Assembly (NCBI GenBank): GCA_963718145.1
Contig: CAVQYJ010000010.1
Coordinates: 10,281 to 74,280, forward strand
DNA from: UBA7672 sp963718145
Lineage (GTDB): Bacteria; Pseudomonadota; Alphaproteobacteria; Caulobacterales; Hyphomonadaceae
Direction of reading: 5' to 3'
DNA: 64,000 bases
The first letter of the stretch is position 1. Each line of letters begins with the position of its first letter. The notes beneath the pieces are model-generated. The model saw only the letters and a list, made by a program, of their open reading frames with translations, did not search any database and had not been told where the DNA came from. Shown in pieces: positions 34,020 through 44,303 of this stretch. The position numbers were made by a program, and so were the translations under genes.

Positions 34020-34639
34020 GCCTTTCCCTTCCCGATCAGATCAAAGGGGTTCGGCATCTTGCTCGCGGCGTCGATGACCTGGCCCTTGAACTTCTCGAAC
34101 TGCATGACGTTCTCGATGCGTCGGTCGAGGAAAGCGTCGACCTCCTCCGCCTTGTCCGTGCCCAGCCACGCCACCAGTGTCGACGCCAGGACGCCCGAGA
34201 GAATGGCGCGCTTGGTATACCAGTTGTAGTCGGTCGACGTGTCGCCGAGCCCGGCCCAGATGGCGTCGGCGCCGGTCCATAGGCCTTTTGGTCCGGCGAG
34301 GACGTTGGCGGGGGAGGCAGCAGCACGTTTCACCGCTGATTTGTGGGGTTCAAGGTAAGCGAGATAGGCGCGGACGGCGGTGGCGACTTTCTCGCGGATT
34401 TTCATGGCGGTCACATCAGGCGCCGCGAGCCGGGTTTGCGCCGCCTTGGCCGCCCGTGCACCCAAGGCTTCCAGCAGATCGGCGACCCCTCCCGGGCAGG
34501 ACAGCAGAACCTGGCCCCTGGTAAGCCCCGCTTTTTCCCCTGCCCGGTCGAGCCCGGCCTGGGTCCAGCCGGTGTCGGGGGCCAGGACCAGCATGGAATC
34601 GAGGATTTTCTCGCGGAACAGGTCGCTGGGGGCGGTCAT
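34016..34639 (-). CDS. COQ9 family protein
   Basis: 207 residues from the ATG at 34639. The fold begins like a TetR HTH ('REKILDSMLVLAPDTGWTQAGLDRAGEKAGLTRGQVLLSCPGGVADLLEALG') and continues with the COQ9 C-domain ('NWYTKRAILSGVLASTLVAWLGTDKAEEVDAFLDRRIENVMQFEKFKGQV'). In eukaryotes COQ9 binds lipid and assists ubiquinone synthesis; a similar role in alphaproteobacteria is inferred. Its position beside rpsU, divergently arranged, is conserved in the class. Confidence 0.88.
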   Translation of the reverse strand: MTAPSDLFREKILDSMLVLAPDTGWTQAGLDRAGEKAGLTRGQVLLSCPGGVADLLEALGARAAKAAQTRLAAPDVTAMKIREKVATAVRAYLAYLEPHKSAVKRAAASPANVLAGPKGLWTGADAIWAGLGDTSTDYNWYTKRAILSGVLASTLVAWLGTDKAEEVDAFLDRRIENVMQFEKFKGQVIDAASKMPNPFDLIGKGKA

Positions 34640-34839
34640 GATCTTGAACCTCTGGGCAGTAGGCAGGCCCGGCTTCCTATGATATCGGACCCGCGCCTGC
34701 CCGTCATGGCTCGACCATGGCGGGCTGCAAAAATCACCCGTCGGACGGGCCGCCGCATCCTGCAAGGGAGGCAATAGCGGTCTTTTCGATGTTTCTGAAT
34801 TTCCGGGAGCCGGCCCGGATAGCCGATGGAGAGTTTCAA

Positions 34840-35058
34840 ATCGTTCAGATCGTGGTCCGCGACAACAATGTCGACCAGGCGCTGAAAGCCCTGAAGAAGA
34901 AGATGCAGCGCGAAGGTCTCTTTCGCGAGATGAAGCGCCGCAATCATTTCGAGAAGCCTTCGGAGCGCAAGGCGCGCGAGAAGGCCGAAGCCGTCCGCCG
35001 GGCCCGCAAGCTGGCCCGCAAGCGCGCCCAGCGCGAAGGACTGCTGCCGAAGACGTAG
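34840..35058 (+). CDS. rpsU: 30S ribosomal protein S21 (apparent non-canonical start)
   Basis: The conserved body 'VRDNNVDQALKALKKKMQREGLFREMKRRNHFEKPSERKAREKAEAVRRARKLARKRAQREGLLPKT' is unmistakable S21. Family members begin M-(V)-Q-(I/V)-(V/L)-V-R-D. Here the matching codon is ATC at 34840, six bases after GGAGAG, not ATG. An in-frame ATG exists at 34789 but lacks a ribosome-binding site and would add 17 unrelated residues. A base error or a rare ATC start are the alternatives. A terminator follows at 35087. Confidence 0.85.
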   Translation: MVQIVVRDNNVDQALKALKKKMQREGLFREMKRRNHFEKPSERKAREKAEAVRRARKLARKRAQREGLLPKT

Positions 35059-35086
35059 AGCGTCGAACCGGCAAATCGAGATTTGG

Positions 35087-35126
35087 AAGGCCGGAGGCGC
35101 ATGGCGTCTCCGGCCTTTCGTTTTTG
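35087..35126 (+). terminator. Rho-independent terminator after rpsU
   Basis: AAGGCCGGAGGCGC (35087-35100), a 3-base loop and the mirror GCGTCTCCGGCCTT (35104-35117) with one mismatch are followed by T-rich TTCGTTTTT. It begins 28 bp after the rpsU stop. Confidence 0.85.
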
Positions 35127-35213
35127 GCGTGGTCGTGTTCCGGGATGAGGGTGGTCGAGGCGTAGCTGCATTGCAGCGTTGAAGGCGCGCGGCAGCGCGT
35201 GCAGGGTCAGCCC

Positions 35214-35429
35214 ATGCTGGTCGTGGGCTGGATCCTTGTCGCCAAAGGACTGCTGTTCCTGGTGTTCGCCGGGGGCGTGACGCGGCAGCTGCTGGCGGCG
35301 CATCCGGTTACGTTCGAGCACATGACCCGCGGCCGGCTCGGCTTCCGCAGGTTCACGGCGAAGCTGCGCAGCGCGGGATTCATCCTGGCGATTGCGGGCG
35401 CGGGAATGGTTTGGCTGACATCGGGATAA
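35214..35429 (+). CDS. Small two-helix membrane protein
   Basis: 71 residues from the ATG at 35214 (a GTG at 35199 is also in frame). Two hydrophobic segments flank a basic loop: 'MLVVGWILVAKGLLFLVFAGGV' and 'SAGFILAIAGAGMVWLTSG', with 'HMTRGRLGFRRFTAKLR' between them. The layout is that of a small inner-membrane protein. I recognise no family. The ribosome-binding site is weak, so translation is plausible but not certain. Confidence 0.5.
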   Translation: MLVVGWILVAKGLLFLVFAGGVTRQLLAAHPVTFEHMTRGRLGFRRFTAKLRSAGFILAIAGAGMVWLTSG

Positions 35430-35499
35430 GGGGATAAGGTATGGGGAGCGGGGAACAGCAAGGCGCGCTTCGCGACTCCCTCCTCCCGATTCCCGGATT

Positions 35500-36946
<1,447 letters not shown>

Positions 36947-37168
36947 TTGCGCACCATCACCAAATCGGAGGGCTCTGAGCGGCCTTCCTGTTGCGGATCA
37001 AAGTGGCACGCAGGCTTGAAAATGAGTTTAACCGGGGTCCGCGAATTTCGCGCATCGCGCGGTTTGAGACAGGTTCTGACCCAGTCTGGCGCGAATATTC
37101 ACCCTAACTTTCACCGCACAAGACGGCGTTAACCTGATCCATGATCGCGCCGGGTGTGTGTGGTTGAG

Positions 37169-37666
37169 ATGGACACAACTCGGACTAGGTTGGCGCTGGA
37201 GCATGATGAATCGGGAGCAGGCTGCGTGAATTGGCGTCGCACAATCGGCGCGGTGTTGATGGTGGCGGGGTTCGCCTCGATCTGCTCGATTGCGTCGGTC
37301 GCCAGCTTCATTGTCGCCAGCTATGTCGAGTGGGAGAACGCGGCCGACGCGCTGCGGACAGTCGCCATCGCCACGGCGCCGCCGGCGCTGATCGGCGCAA
37401 TCCTGATGATCGTCGGGCGCTGGGTCTATGGCGGCTGGAGCGAGCGGGCGCCGATCGTCAACGCGTCGTCGCTGGCGATCCGCACGGTCGGCTTCACCGT
37501 GGCGATCGCGCTGGGGCTGACGCTGGTGTTCTTCCTGGCGACGGGAATGTCGGCGGACGACGAGACAGCGGCGGCCATGCTGGGGCTCGGAGCCACGGCG
37601 GGCGTCGGTCTCGTCTTCCTCGGCATGCGCATGAAGCGCAGAAGCGGCCGCCGGTACCTGGACTAG
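37169..37666 (+). CDS. Four-helix membrane protein of unknown function
   Basis: 165 residues from the ATG at 37169. Four hydrophobic segments: 'TIGAVLMVAGFASICSIASVA', 'IATAPPALIGAILMIVGRWV', 'AIRTVGFTVAIALGLTLVFFL' and 'AAAMLGLGATAGVGLVFLGM'; it ends in a basic tail. The first 25 residues are acidic and cytoplasmic. No family recognised. Confidence 0.65.
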   Translation: MDTTRTRLALEHDESGAGCVNWRRTIGAVLMVAGFASICSIASVASFIVASYVEWENAADALRTVAIATAPPALIGAILMIVGRWVYGGWSERAPIVNASSLAIRTVGFTVAIALGLTLVFFLATGMSADDETAAAMLGLGATAGVGLVFLGMRMKRRSGRRYLD

Positions 37667-37692
37667 AAGTATCTGGATTGAAGATACCGGGG

Positions 37693-38220
37693 CTAGACTT
37701 TCCTCGACTTGTTTTCAGCGGCCTTGCGTTCACGGTCAGGCCCGCCCGGCGCCACGGGCCGTGAGGCCCAGGCGCCCTGCGAGATCGTGCGGTCATACAT
37801 GACCAGCGCCCCGGCGAGCGCGAGGTTGACGCAGAAGCGCGTGGGGATCTTCACGATGTGGGTGCAGCGGGTCTGGGCTTCCGGGGAAAGATCGCGCGCC
37901 TCGCCGCCGAGGATATAGGCCGCCGACATCGGATGGTGGAAGGTCGGGAGGTCGATGGCGTCGTCGGTGAGTTCGATGCCGACCAGCTTGCAACCCTTGG
38001 GCAGTTTCATGTCGGAGAGGGCGCCCCACTGGTAGTAGGGGACGTGGCTGGCCGATTTCGACGTGTCGGAATTGTAGGCGACGCGGATGGCCGGCGCCGC
38101 GCCCACTGAAAACGTGAAGCTTGCGCCGAAGGCGTGCGCCGTGCGCATCAGCGCGCCCATGTTCATGGGCTTGGAGATGGATTCGGCGCCGATGCCGAAA
38201 TATCCGCGCAGGGGCTTCAT
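37693..38220 (-). CDS. SpoU (TrmH/TrmD-knot) family RNA methyltransferase
   Basis: 175 residues. The opening 'GYFGIGAESISKPMNMGALMRTAHAFGASFTFSVG' is the SPOUT N-region with the 'N.G...RTA.AFG' motif. The knot region follows as 'LVGIELTDDAIDLPTFHHPMSAAYILGGEARDLSPEA' and 'IVKIPTRFCVNLALAGALVMYD' (usual 'G.E..G....l...d..v.IP.....SLNva.A.ai..y'). It uses S-adenosylmethionine to methylate a tRNA or rRNA ribose; the target is not known. A lone gene, followed by the convergent membrane protein gene. Confidence 0.85.
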   Translation of the reverse strand: MKPLRGYFGIGAESISKPMNMGALMRTAHAFGASFTFSVGAAPAIRVAYNSDTSKSASHVPYYQWGALSDMKLPKGCKLVGIELTDDAIDLPTFHHPMSAAYILGGEARDLSPEAQTRCTHIVKIPTRFCVNLALAGALVMYDRTISQGAWASRPVAPGGPDRERKAAENKSRKV

Positions 38221-38282
38221 GCGGCGATGAACCCTGCCCGGCAGGAAGGTGTCAACGTCCCTCGCTCCCTGCAGCTGTCGCG

Positions 38283-39365
38283 CTACTTCTTCAGCCCCGC
38301 AAGGAACTCCAACACGAAGGCGTTCACTTCGGCGGGCTTTTCCTGCTGCACCCAGTGGCCCGCGCCGGGAACGAGCTTCACGCTGCGCAAGTCGTCGGCG
38401 ACGCGGGTCATCTGCGTGCGCAGGGCGTCCTCTTTCGCGCCACGGATCACGATGTCGTCCACGCCGGCGATGAAGGCCACGGGAACCTTGATCCTGGCGC
38501 CGGTGAGCTGCGGCGTGATCTGCCAGTTGCGATCGAAGTTGCGGTAGTAGTTCACCCCGCCGCGAAACCCGGCCTCCCGGAATTCGGAGACGAAGTAGTC
38601 GAGATCCTTCTGCGAGAGCCAGGACGGCAATTGCTTCGGCGCGCCCAGCCGCGGAATCCATCCGCCGGCCGAGCGTTTCGGATCGGTGACGGTGGGCGGA
38701 TCGCGCGGCGTGTCGGTTGAGGCGTAGAGGCGCGACAGCAGCCCGCGCGGATCGGAATCATACTCCTTCTCCGCCACGCCGCCCGGCTCGTTGTGGTAGA
38801 GGATGTAGTAGAAATTATCGCCATAGGCGGCCTTCATCGCTGCGAGCGGCGGCGCAGTCCCGCGGCCGCCATTGGGCACGCTCATCGCCAGCATCGCGGA
38901 GAAACGGTCGGGGTGCATCAGCACCGTATTCCAGGTGGCGACGGCGCCCCAGTCGTGACCGATGAGAATGGCTTGCCTCTCGCCCATCGCATCGAGCAGG
39001 CCGACAATGTCTCCGGAGAGGTGATTGATGTCGTAGTCTTCGACGGCCGCCGGCTTGTCGGACTTGCCATAGCCGCGCATGTCGGGCGCGATCACGTGAT
39101 AGCCGGCTGCGGCGATGGCAGGGATCTGGTGGCGCCAGGAATACCAGCTCTCGGGCCAGCCATGCACAAGGACGACCAGCGGGCCGCTGCCGGCTTCGGC
39201 GACGCGCAGCTTGATGCCGTTGGTCTCGATCATGCGGAAGTGGACGCCCTCGACCGGGCTTGGCGTTGTCTGTGGTTGGATGGCGCAGGCTGCCGTCACG
39301 AGACCGGCCAGCGCGACAAGACCCGCCAGCAACCGCACTGATATTCCCCTTGCGAAGCCGATCAT
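38283..39365 (-). CDS. Alpha/beta hydrolase, epoxide-hydrolase-like, exported
   Basis: 360 residues with an export signal ending near 'LVTAACAIQP' (possible lipobox). The catalytic domain has the oxyanion motif 'LVHGWPESWYSWRHQIPAI', the nucleophile elbow 'LIGHDWGAVATW' (Asp as nucleophile, as in epoxide hydrolases and dehalogenases) and the late His in 'LVPGAGHWVQQEKPAEVN'. Tyr residues in the cap ('GVNYYRNFDRNW') fit epoxide ring opening. The substrate is unknown. An exported form is less usual for this family. Confidence 0.85.
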   Translation of the reverse strand: MIGFARGISVRLLAGLVALAGLVTAACAIQPQTTPSPVEGVHFRMIETNGIKLRVAEAGSGPLVVLVHGWPESWYSWRHQIPAIAAAGYHVIAPDMRGYGKSDKPAAVEDYDINHLSGDIVGLLDAMGERQAILIGHDWGAVATWNTVLMHPDRFSAMLAMSVPNGGRGTAPPLAAMKAAYGDNFYYILYHNEPGGVAEKEYDSDPRGLLSRLYASTDTPRDPPTVTDPKRSAGGWIPRLGAPKQLPSWLSQKDLDYFVSEFREAGFRGGVNYYRNFDRNWQITPQLTGARIKVPVAFIAGVDDIVIRGAKEDALRTQMTRVADDLRSVKLVPGAGHWVQQEKPAEVNAFVLEFLAGLKK

Positions 39366-39527
39366 CTGTCACTCTCCCTTGCGCGCCTGTCGCAGAGCGT
39401 CTGGCGGCGAGGGTTTCAGAGCTTGCAGGCAACATCAAGCGGTTGGCGATACCGAACGGCGGGCGGGATGACAGCCGGGACAGGCTCAGCTAATCCAGAC
39501 ATCCCAACGACCCGGAGCATTGATCCC

Positions 39528-40520
39528 ATGAAAGCCATCCTGTCCAAGGCGCCGGGCCTGCCGGATACGCTGGTGCTGGAGGATGTGCCCTCGCCGACGG
39601 CGAGGGCCGGGGAAGTGGTGATCAGCGTGAAGGCGGTGGGGGTAAACTTCCCTGACTTCCTGATCATCCAGGACATGTACCAGTACAAGCCGCCGCGGCC
39701 CTTCTCTCCGGGCGGGGAGATTGCGGGCGTGGTGAAGTCCATCGGCGAAGGCGTCACAGAGTTCAAGCCAGGCGACAAGGTGTTCGGCTCGACCGGCGCG
39801 GGCGGGATGCGCGAGGAAGTGGTCATCGCGGCCAACCGGATGAACAGGCTTCCCGACTTCATGCCCTTCGAGGAAGGCGCCGCCTTCCTCATGACGTACG
39901 GCACGTCGCACTATGCGCTGAAGGACCGCGCGCACATCAAGCCAGGCGAGAAGTTGCTGGTGCTGGGGGCTGCTGGCGGCGTGGGGCTGGCGGCGGTCGA
40001 GCTCGGCAAGGCGATGGGCGCGGAAGTGATCGCTGCAGCGTCGAGCCAGGAGAAGGTGGACTTCTGCATCTCGAAAGGCGCGCACAAGGGCTTCGTCTAT
40101 CCGGAAAATCCTCTCAACCGCGACCAGCAGAAGGCGTTCTCCGAGCAGATCAAGGAGGTCTCCGGCGGCGGCGTCGACGTGATCTATGACAGCGTGGGCG
40201 GGGATTATGCCGAGCCGGCGGTGCGGGCGCTGAACTGGGAGGGCCGTTTCCTGGTGATCGGCTTCCCTGCGGGCATACCGAAGCTGCCGCTCAACCTTAC
40301 GCTTTTGAAATCCTGCCAGATCGTCGGGGTTTTCTGGGGAGCGTTTGTCGCGCGCGACCCCAAGGGACATGCGGAGAACCTGCAGGATCTCTTCCGCCTC
40401 TACAAAGAAGGCGCAATCCGGCCACACATCTCGAACAGATACCCGCTTGCAAGGGCGGCCGATGCGATCAAGGAGTTGTCGGAGCGCCGGGCGAAGGGGA
40501 AAGTCGTCATCACGATCTGA
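39528..40520 (+). CDS. NADPH:quinone oxidoreductase family (MDR, zinc-free)
   Basis: 330 residues from the ATG at 39528. The fold is clear: 'AILSKAPGLPDTLVLEDVPSP', 'AVGVNFPDFLIIQDMYQYKPPRPFSPGGEIAGVVKSIGEGV', the Rossmann motif 'LLVLGAAGGVGLAAVELGKAMGAEVIAAASSQEK' and 'GVDVIYDSVGGDYAEPAVRALNWEGRFLVIGF'. It lacks the zinc ligands of alcohol dehydrogenases, as quinone reductases do. It reduces quinones or enals with NADPH; the true substrate is unknown. It is followed by a lipoprotein gene 44 bp away. Confidence 0.9.
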   Translation: MKAILSKAPGLPDTLVLEDVPSPTARAGEVVISVKAVGVNFPDFLIIQDMYQYKPPRPFSPGGEIAGVVKSIGEGVTEFKPGDKVFGSTGAGGMREEVVIAANRMNRLPDFMPFEEGAAFLMTYGTSHYALKDRAHIKPGEKLLVLGAAGGVGLAAVELGKAMGAEVIAAASSQEKVDFCISKGAHKGFVYPENPLNRDQQKAFSEQIKEVSGGGVDVIYDSVGGDYAEPAVRALNWEGRFLVIGFPAGIPKLPLNLTLLKSCQIVGVFWGAFVARDPKGHAENLQDLFRLYKEGAIRPHISNRYPLARAADAIKELSERRAKGKVVITI

Positions 40521-40564
40521 CGATTGCGGCCAGGCCGCGTGGAAACGATCAAAGGGACAGGACC

Positions 40565-41173
40565 ATGTTGAAACGGATTGCTCTTGTGGCGGGGCTGGCG
40601 ATGGCGGCGGCGGCATGCGCAACGGCGCCGGCGGCCACCGGGCCGGTCGCCTCCACGGGAGGCCCGGCGCCCACGACGCCGACGGCGCGCGCGACCACGA
40701 TTCTGAACATCGCCGGGGCCTCGCAATGGATGGCGGAAGAGCGGCTGATGCCGCAGGACCCGATTCTCGCCCTGGTGGCTGCGGGCGGCTCGGTAGATTC
40801 GCCGGCCGGCTTCTACATGACCTGCAACCCGGCCAATGGCGCGATCACGGCGCGGCTGGGCAAACAGCCCTCGACCCGCGTCGGGCAGGATGCAACCTAC
40901 CGCCTGCGCCTGGGTGCGGAAGCCAAATCGCTCGAAGGCAAGTTCGTGGCCAATCCGAAAAGTCCGGATGCGGATTTCGTCTTTGCGCTGAGTTCGGCCG
41001 AGTTGCGCACGATGGGCGGGCTCGACATGGTCTCGGTGCTCACCGACCAGGGCGAGGTGCAGTGGGCCCTGGTGAAGGACCCTGGCGTGCAGGTGCAGGC
41101 CAAGTACGTCGCTTCGCTGAAGGACCTCGGCGCGCAGACCAAGGACTATCTGGAATTCTGCAATCCGAAATAG
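40565..41173 (+). CDS. Putative lipoprotein
   Basis: 202 residues. 'MLKRIALVAGLAMAAAAC' is a lipoprotein signal with a Cys-containing lipobox, followed by an Ala/Thr/Pro linker. The mature part contains 'LNIAGASQWMAEERLMPQDPILALVAAGGSV', 'GFYMTCNPANGAITARLGKQPSTRV' and 'VSVLTDQGEVQWALVKDPGVQVQAKYVASL'. No recognised family. It sits 44 bp after the quinone oxidoreductase gene on the same strand and may be cotranscribed. Confidence 0.65.
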   Translation: MLKRIALVAGLAMAAAACATAPAATGPVASTGGPAPTTPTARATTILNIAGASQWMAEERLMPQDPILALVAAGGSVDSPAGFYMTCNPANGAITARLGKQPSTRVGQDATYRLRLGAEAKSLEGKFVANPKSPDADFVFALSSAELRTMGGLDMVSVLTDQGEVQWALVKDPGVQVQAKYVASLKDLGAQTKDYLEFCNPK

Positions 41174-41257
41174 ATCCTGACGCCATGAGAGACGCCGAGG
41201 CGCGGAGTCGCAAGGCTCTGGGCCCAGGCTGATCTCTTCATCTGCCCGGACCGCGCC

Positions 41258-41884
41258 TCACCCGACAATGTCCTTCGCGGCCCTGGCGAGGATCGCGCGG
41301 ATACGCTCGGCCTCGGCCGGCGTCCACGGCGCGCGAGGCATGTTCATCGCCTGCTTCAGTGTCTTCCACGCTTCCCACACCTCGTCGGGAGCAACGCGGC
41401 TGGAATAGGCCGACGCCGCCATGTCGATGCGGGTAAGGATGCCCTCGACCATCGCCTCGTTCTCTTTCAGGAACGCCGCACCCTCGGCGGTGATGGTGTA
41501 GAGGCGCTTGGAGCCCTCGGCCGCTTCGGCGCTGACCAGGTCCTGTTCCTCCAGCATGGTCAGCGTCGGATAGACCGCGCCCGGGCTGGGGCTGTAGGCG
41601 CCGGCGAAGCGTTGCTCCACGGCGCGGATCAGGTCGTAGCCATGACGGGGTTTTTCGCCGATCAGGGCAAGCAGAAGCAGGCGCAGGTCGCCATGACCGA
41701 GCAGCCGGCCGCCGCGCGGGCCGAAGCGGCCAAAGCCCTCGGACCCTTCGCCGTCTTCATCGTGGCCATGCCGGCCCCTGCGGCCGCCAAAGCCGCGTCC
41801 GGCGGCGAAGCTTTCGGCGTGGGCGGCAAGCATTTCGCGGAACGCGTGTCCCCTACGGCCGCCCCAATGCGAATGATGATGCAT
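41258..41884 (-). CDS. PadR family transcriptional regulator
   Basis: 208 residues. The N-terminal 60 are His/Gly/Arg-rich ('HHHSHWGGRRGHAFREM...'), which may bind metal. The PadR winged HTH follows: 'LLLLALIGEKPRHGYDLIRAVEQRFAGAYSPSPGAVYPTLTMLEEQDLVSAEAAEGSKRLYTITAEGAAFL', then a C-terminal dimerisation helix. A likely operator lies 23 bp upstream. PadR proteins repress efflux or phenolic-acid genes; the target may be its own promoter. The His-rich leader is shared with several proteobacterial PadR proteins. Confidence 0.88.
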   Translation of the reverse strand: MHHHSHWGGRRGHAFREMLAAHAESFAAGRGFGGRRGRHGHDEDGEGSEGFGRFGPRGGRLLGHGDLRLLLLALIGEKPRHGYDLIRAVEQRFAGAYSPSPGAVYPTLTMLEEQDLVSAEAAEGSKRLYTITAEGAAFLKENEAMVEGILTRIDMAASAYSSRVAPDEVWEAWKTLKQAMNMPRAPWTPAEAERIRAILARAAKDIVG

Positions 41885-41906
41885 GATTTTTTCCTTTTCG
41901 ACCAGT

Positions 41907-41939
41907 CATTCGATAGACTATTTAGATATATCGAAATGA
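41907..41939. promoter_or_regulatory. AT-rich inverted repeat, candidate PadR operator
   Basis: CATT(-)CGATA at 41907-41915 mirrors TATCG(A)AATG at 41930-41939, with an AT-rich centre. The dyad is directly upstream of the PadR start and has the ATAT/CGAT composition of known PadR sites. Autoregulation is inferred. Confidence 0.5.
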
Positions 41940-42026
41940 CAAGTCAAGAAGCGGCCCGGCAAGGCGCACAGAAAAAGGGCGGACCCGAAGGCCCGCCCTG
42001 CTCTTTCGTCCGGTCCGGCAACCCCT

Positions 42027-44168
42027 CTATTTCGGGGCCGCCTTGGCCGCATCGGCGTCCTCATGCGCGCGATTGATGATGTAGGCGCGGACGGATTCGG
42101 CGTCGGCCGGCGAGAGCGTCGCCGCAAAGCTCGCCATGCCCGCCGAGGCGAGCCGTCCTTCCAGCACCACGCTGGCGAAGTCCTGCTTGGCGCCGGGCGC
42201 CTGCGCCCAGCGCAGGTCCTGCACCGCGCCGGACGAGACGACCAGCGGGCCGTGGCAGACCATGCAGTTGCGGTCATAGAGCACGCGGCCATTGGCGAGT
42301 TGCTGGGCGCTGCCGAAATCGTCTGCGGCCGGAACCTCATCCACCTCGAACACTTCGTAGGCCGGAAGCGCCGCCTTGCCGCCGATCTTGTAGACCAGCA
42401 CGCGGCCCATCTCGGCGGAGCCGATCTTTGGGATGGCGTCGCCGCCGCCGGTGAGCGGCAGGGCGGTGCCCCAGCCTGCGGTGACGGCGATATATTGCTC
42501 GCCGTCGATCTCGTAGCTCATCGGACCCGACATCACCGGATAGAGCGCGTCGGTTTCCCAGACCGGCGTTCCCTTGGCGGCGTCGAAGGCGCGGAACTTG
42601 CCGTCGAGCGATCCCTGGAAGACGAGGCCGCCGGCGGTGGCGAGGATCCCGCCATTCCACGGCGTCGCATAGTCATGCGTCCAGGCCGGCTTGCGCGCCA
42701 CCGGATCCCACGCGACGAGCTGGCCTTTCAGCGCAGCGCGGCCGGCAAGGCGTTCGTTCAGCGCCGGCGTCGGGCCGGCCCCGGCGAACTCGGTGCCGGT
42801 GTTCCAGAAGCCCGGACGGAATGTGTGCTCGGCTTCATCGGCATAGAGGCTGGGGAGCGTGTGCGCCGGAATGTAGACGAGGCCGGTCTGCGGGCTGAAC
42901 GCCATCGGATGCCAGTTGTGGCTGCCAAGCGGGCCGGGGATCGCCTGGAATGGCGTTTCGAGATAGCGCGCCTTGGGATCCTCGATCGGCTTGCCGGTCG
43001 CCATATCGACGCCGCTCGCCCAGTTCACGGGCTGGTATTTGTCGGCCGAAAGCAGCTTTCCGGTCGCGCGGTCGAGCACGTAGAAGAAGCCGTTCTTCGG
43101 CGCCTGCATCAGCACCTTTTCGGCTTTTCCGCCGATCTTGATGTCGGCGAGGATGATCGGCTGCGTCGCGGTGTAGTCCCATGTCTCGCCAGGCGTCGTC
43201 TGGTAGTGCCAGACATAGTCGCCCGTGTCGGGCTTGAGCGCGACGATGGAGGAGAGGAACCAGTTGTCGCCGCCCGAAGGCGAGCGCATGCGCCGGTTCC
43301 ACGGGCTGCCATTGCCGATGCCGACATACATGATGTCGAGTTCGGGGTCATAGACGATGGCGTCCCAGGCGGTGCCGCCGCCGCCGCTTTCGGTCCACTC
43401 GCCCTTGTCATCCCAGGTGGCGTTGCCCTTCTCGGCCCAGATCTTGTCGGACGCCGCGTTGTCAGGCTGCTTGGCGGGGTTGGGCGTGGTGAAGAAGCGC
43501 CAGGCCATCTCGCCGGTCTTGGCGTCGTAGGCGGAGATGTAGCCGCGCACGCCAAGTTCAGCGCCGCCATTGCCGATCATCACCTTGCCCTTGAACACGC
43601 GCGGGGCGCCGGTGATGGTGTAGGGCTTGGACTGGTCGACGGTGAGCTTCTCCCATGCGACCGATCCGTCATTGGCGTTGAGCGCGACGAGCCTGCCGTC
43701 GATCGTGCCGACATAGACCTTGCCTTCCCACAGCGCGACGCCGCGATTGACGACATCGCAGCAGGCCTTCTGGCCGCGCGCCTTGTCGACCTTGGGATCG
43801 TAGGTCCATTTGCGTGCGCCCGTCTTGGCGTCGAGCGCATAGACGACCGACCAGGCGGAGGTGACATACATAACGCCATCGGCGACCAGGGGCGTCGATT
43901 CCATGCCGCGGTTGGTGTCGAGATCGGCGAACCAGGCGAGGCCCGTGTCGGTGACGTTGGCGGCGGTGATCTGCTTCAGCGGCGAGAAGCGCTGCTCGGA
44001 ATAGGTGCGGCCGTGGCTAAGCCAGACGCCAGGCCGTTCGTCGGCGGCGATGATCGCGGCGCCGCTGACCTCGGCGGCGGTGATCGGCGTCGCAGCCTTC
44101 GGTTTTTCACCGCACGAGGCGATGGCCAGCAGAGCCACGCCCGCAAACAGGGTCGATCCGATCCTCAT
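42027..44168 (-). CDS. PQQ-dependent alcohol dehydrogenase with C-terminal cytochrome c (quinohaemoprotein)
   Basis: 713 residues from the ATG at 44168, five bases after GGGAGG. The leader 'IGSTLFAGVALLAIASC' ends in a lipobox Cys, suggesting membrane anchoring. The eight-bladed propeller has the hallmark vicinal Cys pair ('GQKACCDVVNRG'), 'GMESTPLVADG' (Ca-binding Glu region), 'VGIGNGSPWNRRMRSPSGGDNWFLSSIVAL' and the catalytic Asp in 'GETWDYTATQPI'. The C-terminal domain has 'CMVCH', a class I haem c site. It oxidises an alcohol in the periplasm and passes electrons via haem c. PQQ genes are not in the window. Confidence 0.92.
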   Translation of the reverse strand: MRIGSTLFAGVALLAIASCGEKPKAATPITAAEVSGAAIIAADERPGVWLSHGRTYSEQRFSPLKQITAANVTDTGLAWFADLDTNRGMESTPLVADGVMYVTSAWSVVYALDAKTGARKWTYDPKVDKARGQKACCDVVNRGVALWEGKVYVGTIDGRLVALNANDGSVAWEKLTVDQSKPYTITGAPRVFKGKVMIGNGGAELGVRGYISAYDAKTGEMAWRFFTTPNPAKQPDNAASDKIWAEKGNATWDDKGEWTESGGGGTAWDAIVYDPELDIMYVGIGNGSPWNRRMRSPSGGDNWFLSSIVALKPDTGDYVWHYQTTPGETWDYTATQPIILADIKIGGKAEKVLMQAPKNGFFYVLDRATGKLLSADKYQPVNWASGVDMATGKPIEDPKARYLETPFQAIPGPLGSHNWHPMAFSPQTGLVYIPAHTLPSLYADEAEHTFRPGFWNTGTEFAGAGPTPALNERLAGRAALKGQLVAWDPVARKPAWTHDYATPWNGGILATAGGLVFQGSLDGKFRAFDAAKGTPVWETDALYPVMSGPMSYEIDGEQYIAVTAGWGTALPLTGGGDAIPKIGSAEMGRVLVYKIGGKAALPAYEVFEVDEVPAADDFGSAQQLANGRVLYDRNCMVCHGPLVVSSGAVQDLRWAQAPGAKQDFASVVLEGRLASAGMASFAATLSPADAESVRAYIINRAHEDADAAKAAPK

Positions 44169-44272
44169 CATTGCCTCCCTCAGGCCGGACGATGCAGATC
44201 CGGCAATTCGTCCTGTTACCCGGACATACTGGCTTTTCATCACTCTTGCGGGCGTTTGGCAAAGGGATTGCG

Positions 44273-44296
44273 CTTGTCAGGATATGTCTTGACAAG
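44273..44296. promoter_or_regulatory. Operator-like dyad 1 upstream of the ClpX-finger/HTH gene
   Basis: CTTGTCA (44273-44279) mirrors TGACAAG (44290-44296) over a 10-base centre that includes GGATATGTCT. The half-site TGTCAGGATAT recurs 28 bp downstream in dyad 2, so the two probably bind the same regulator. Confidence 0.55.
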
Positions 44297-44303
44297 ACGG
44301 GAG

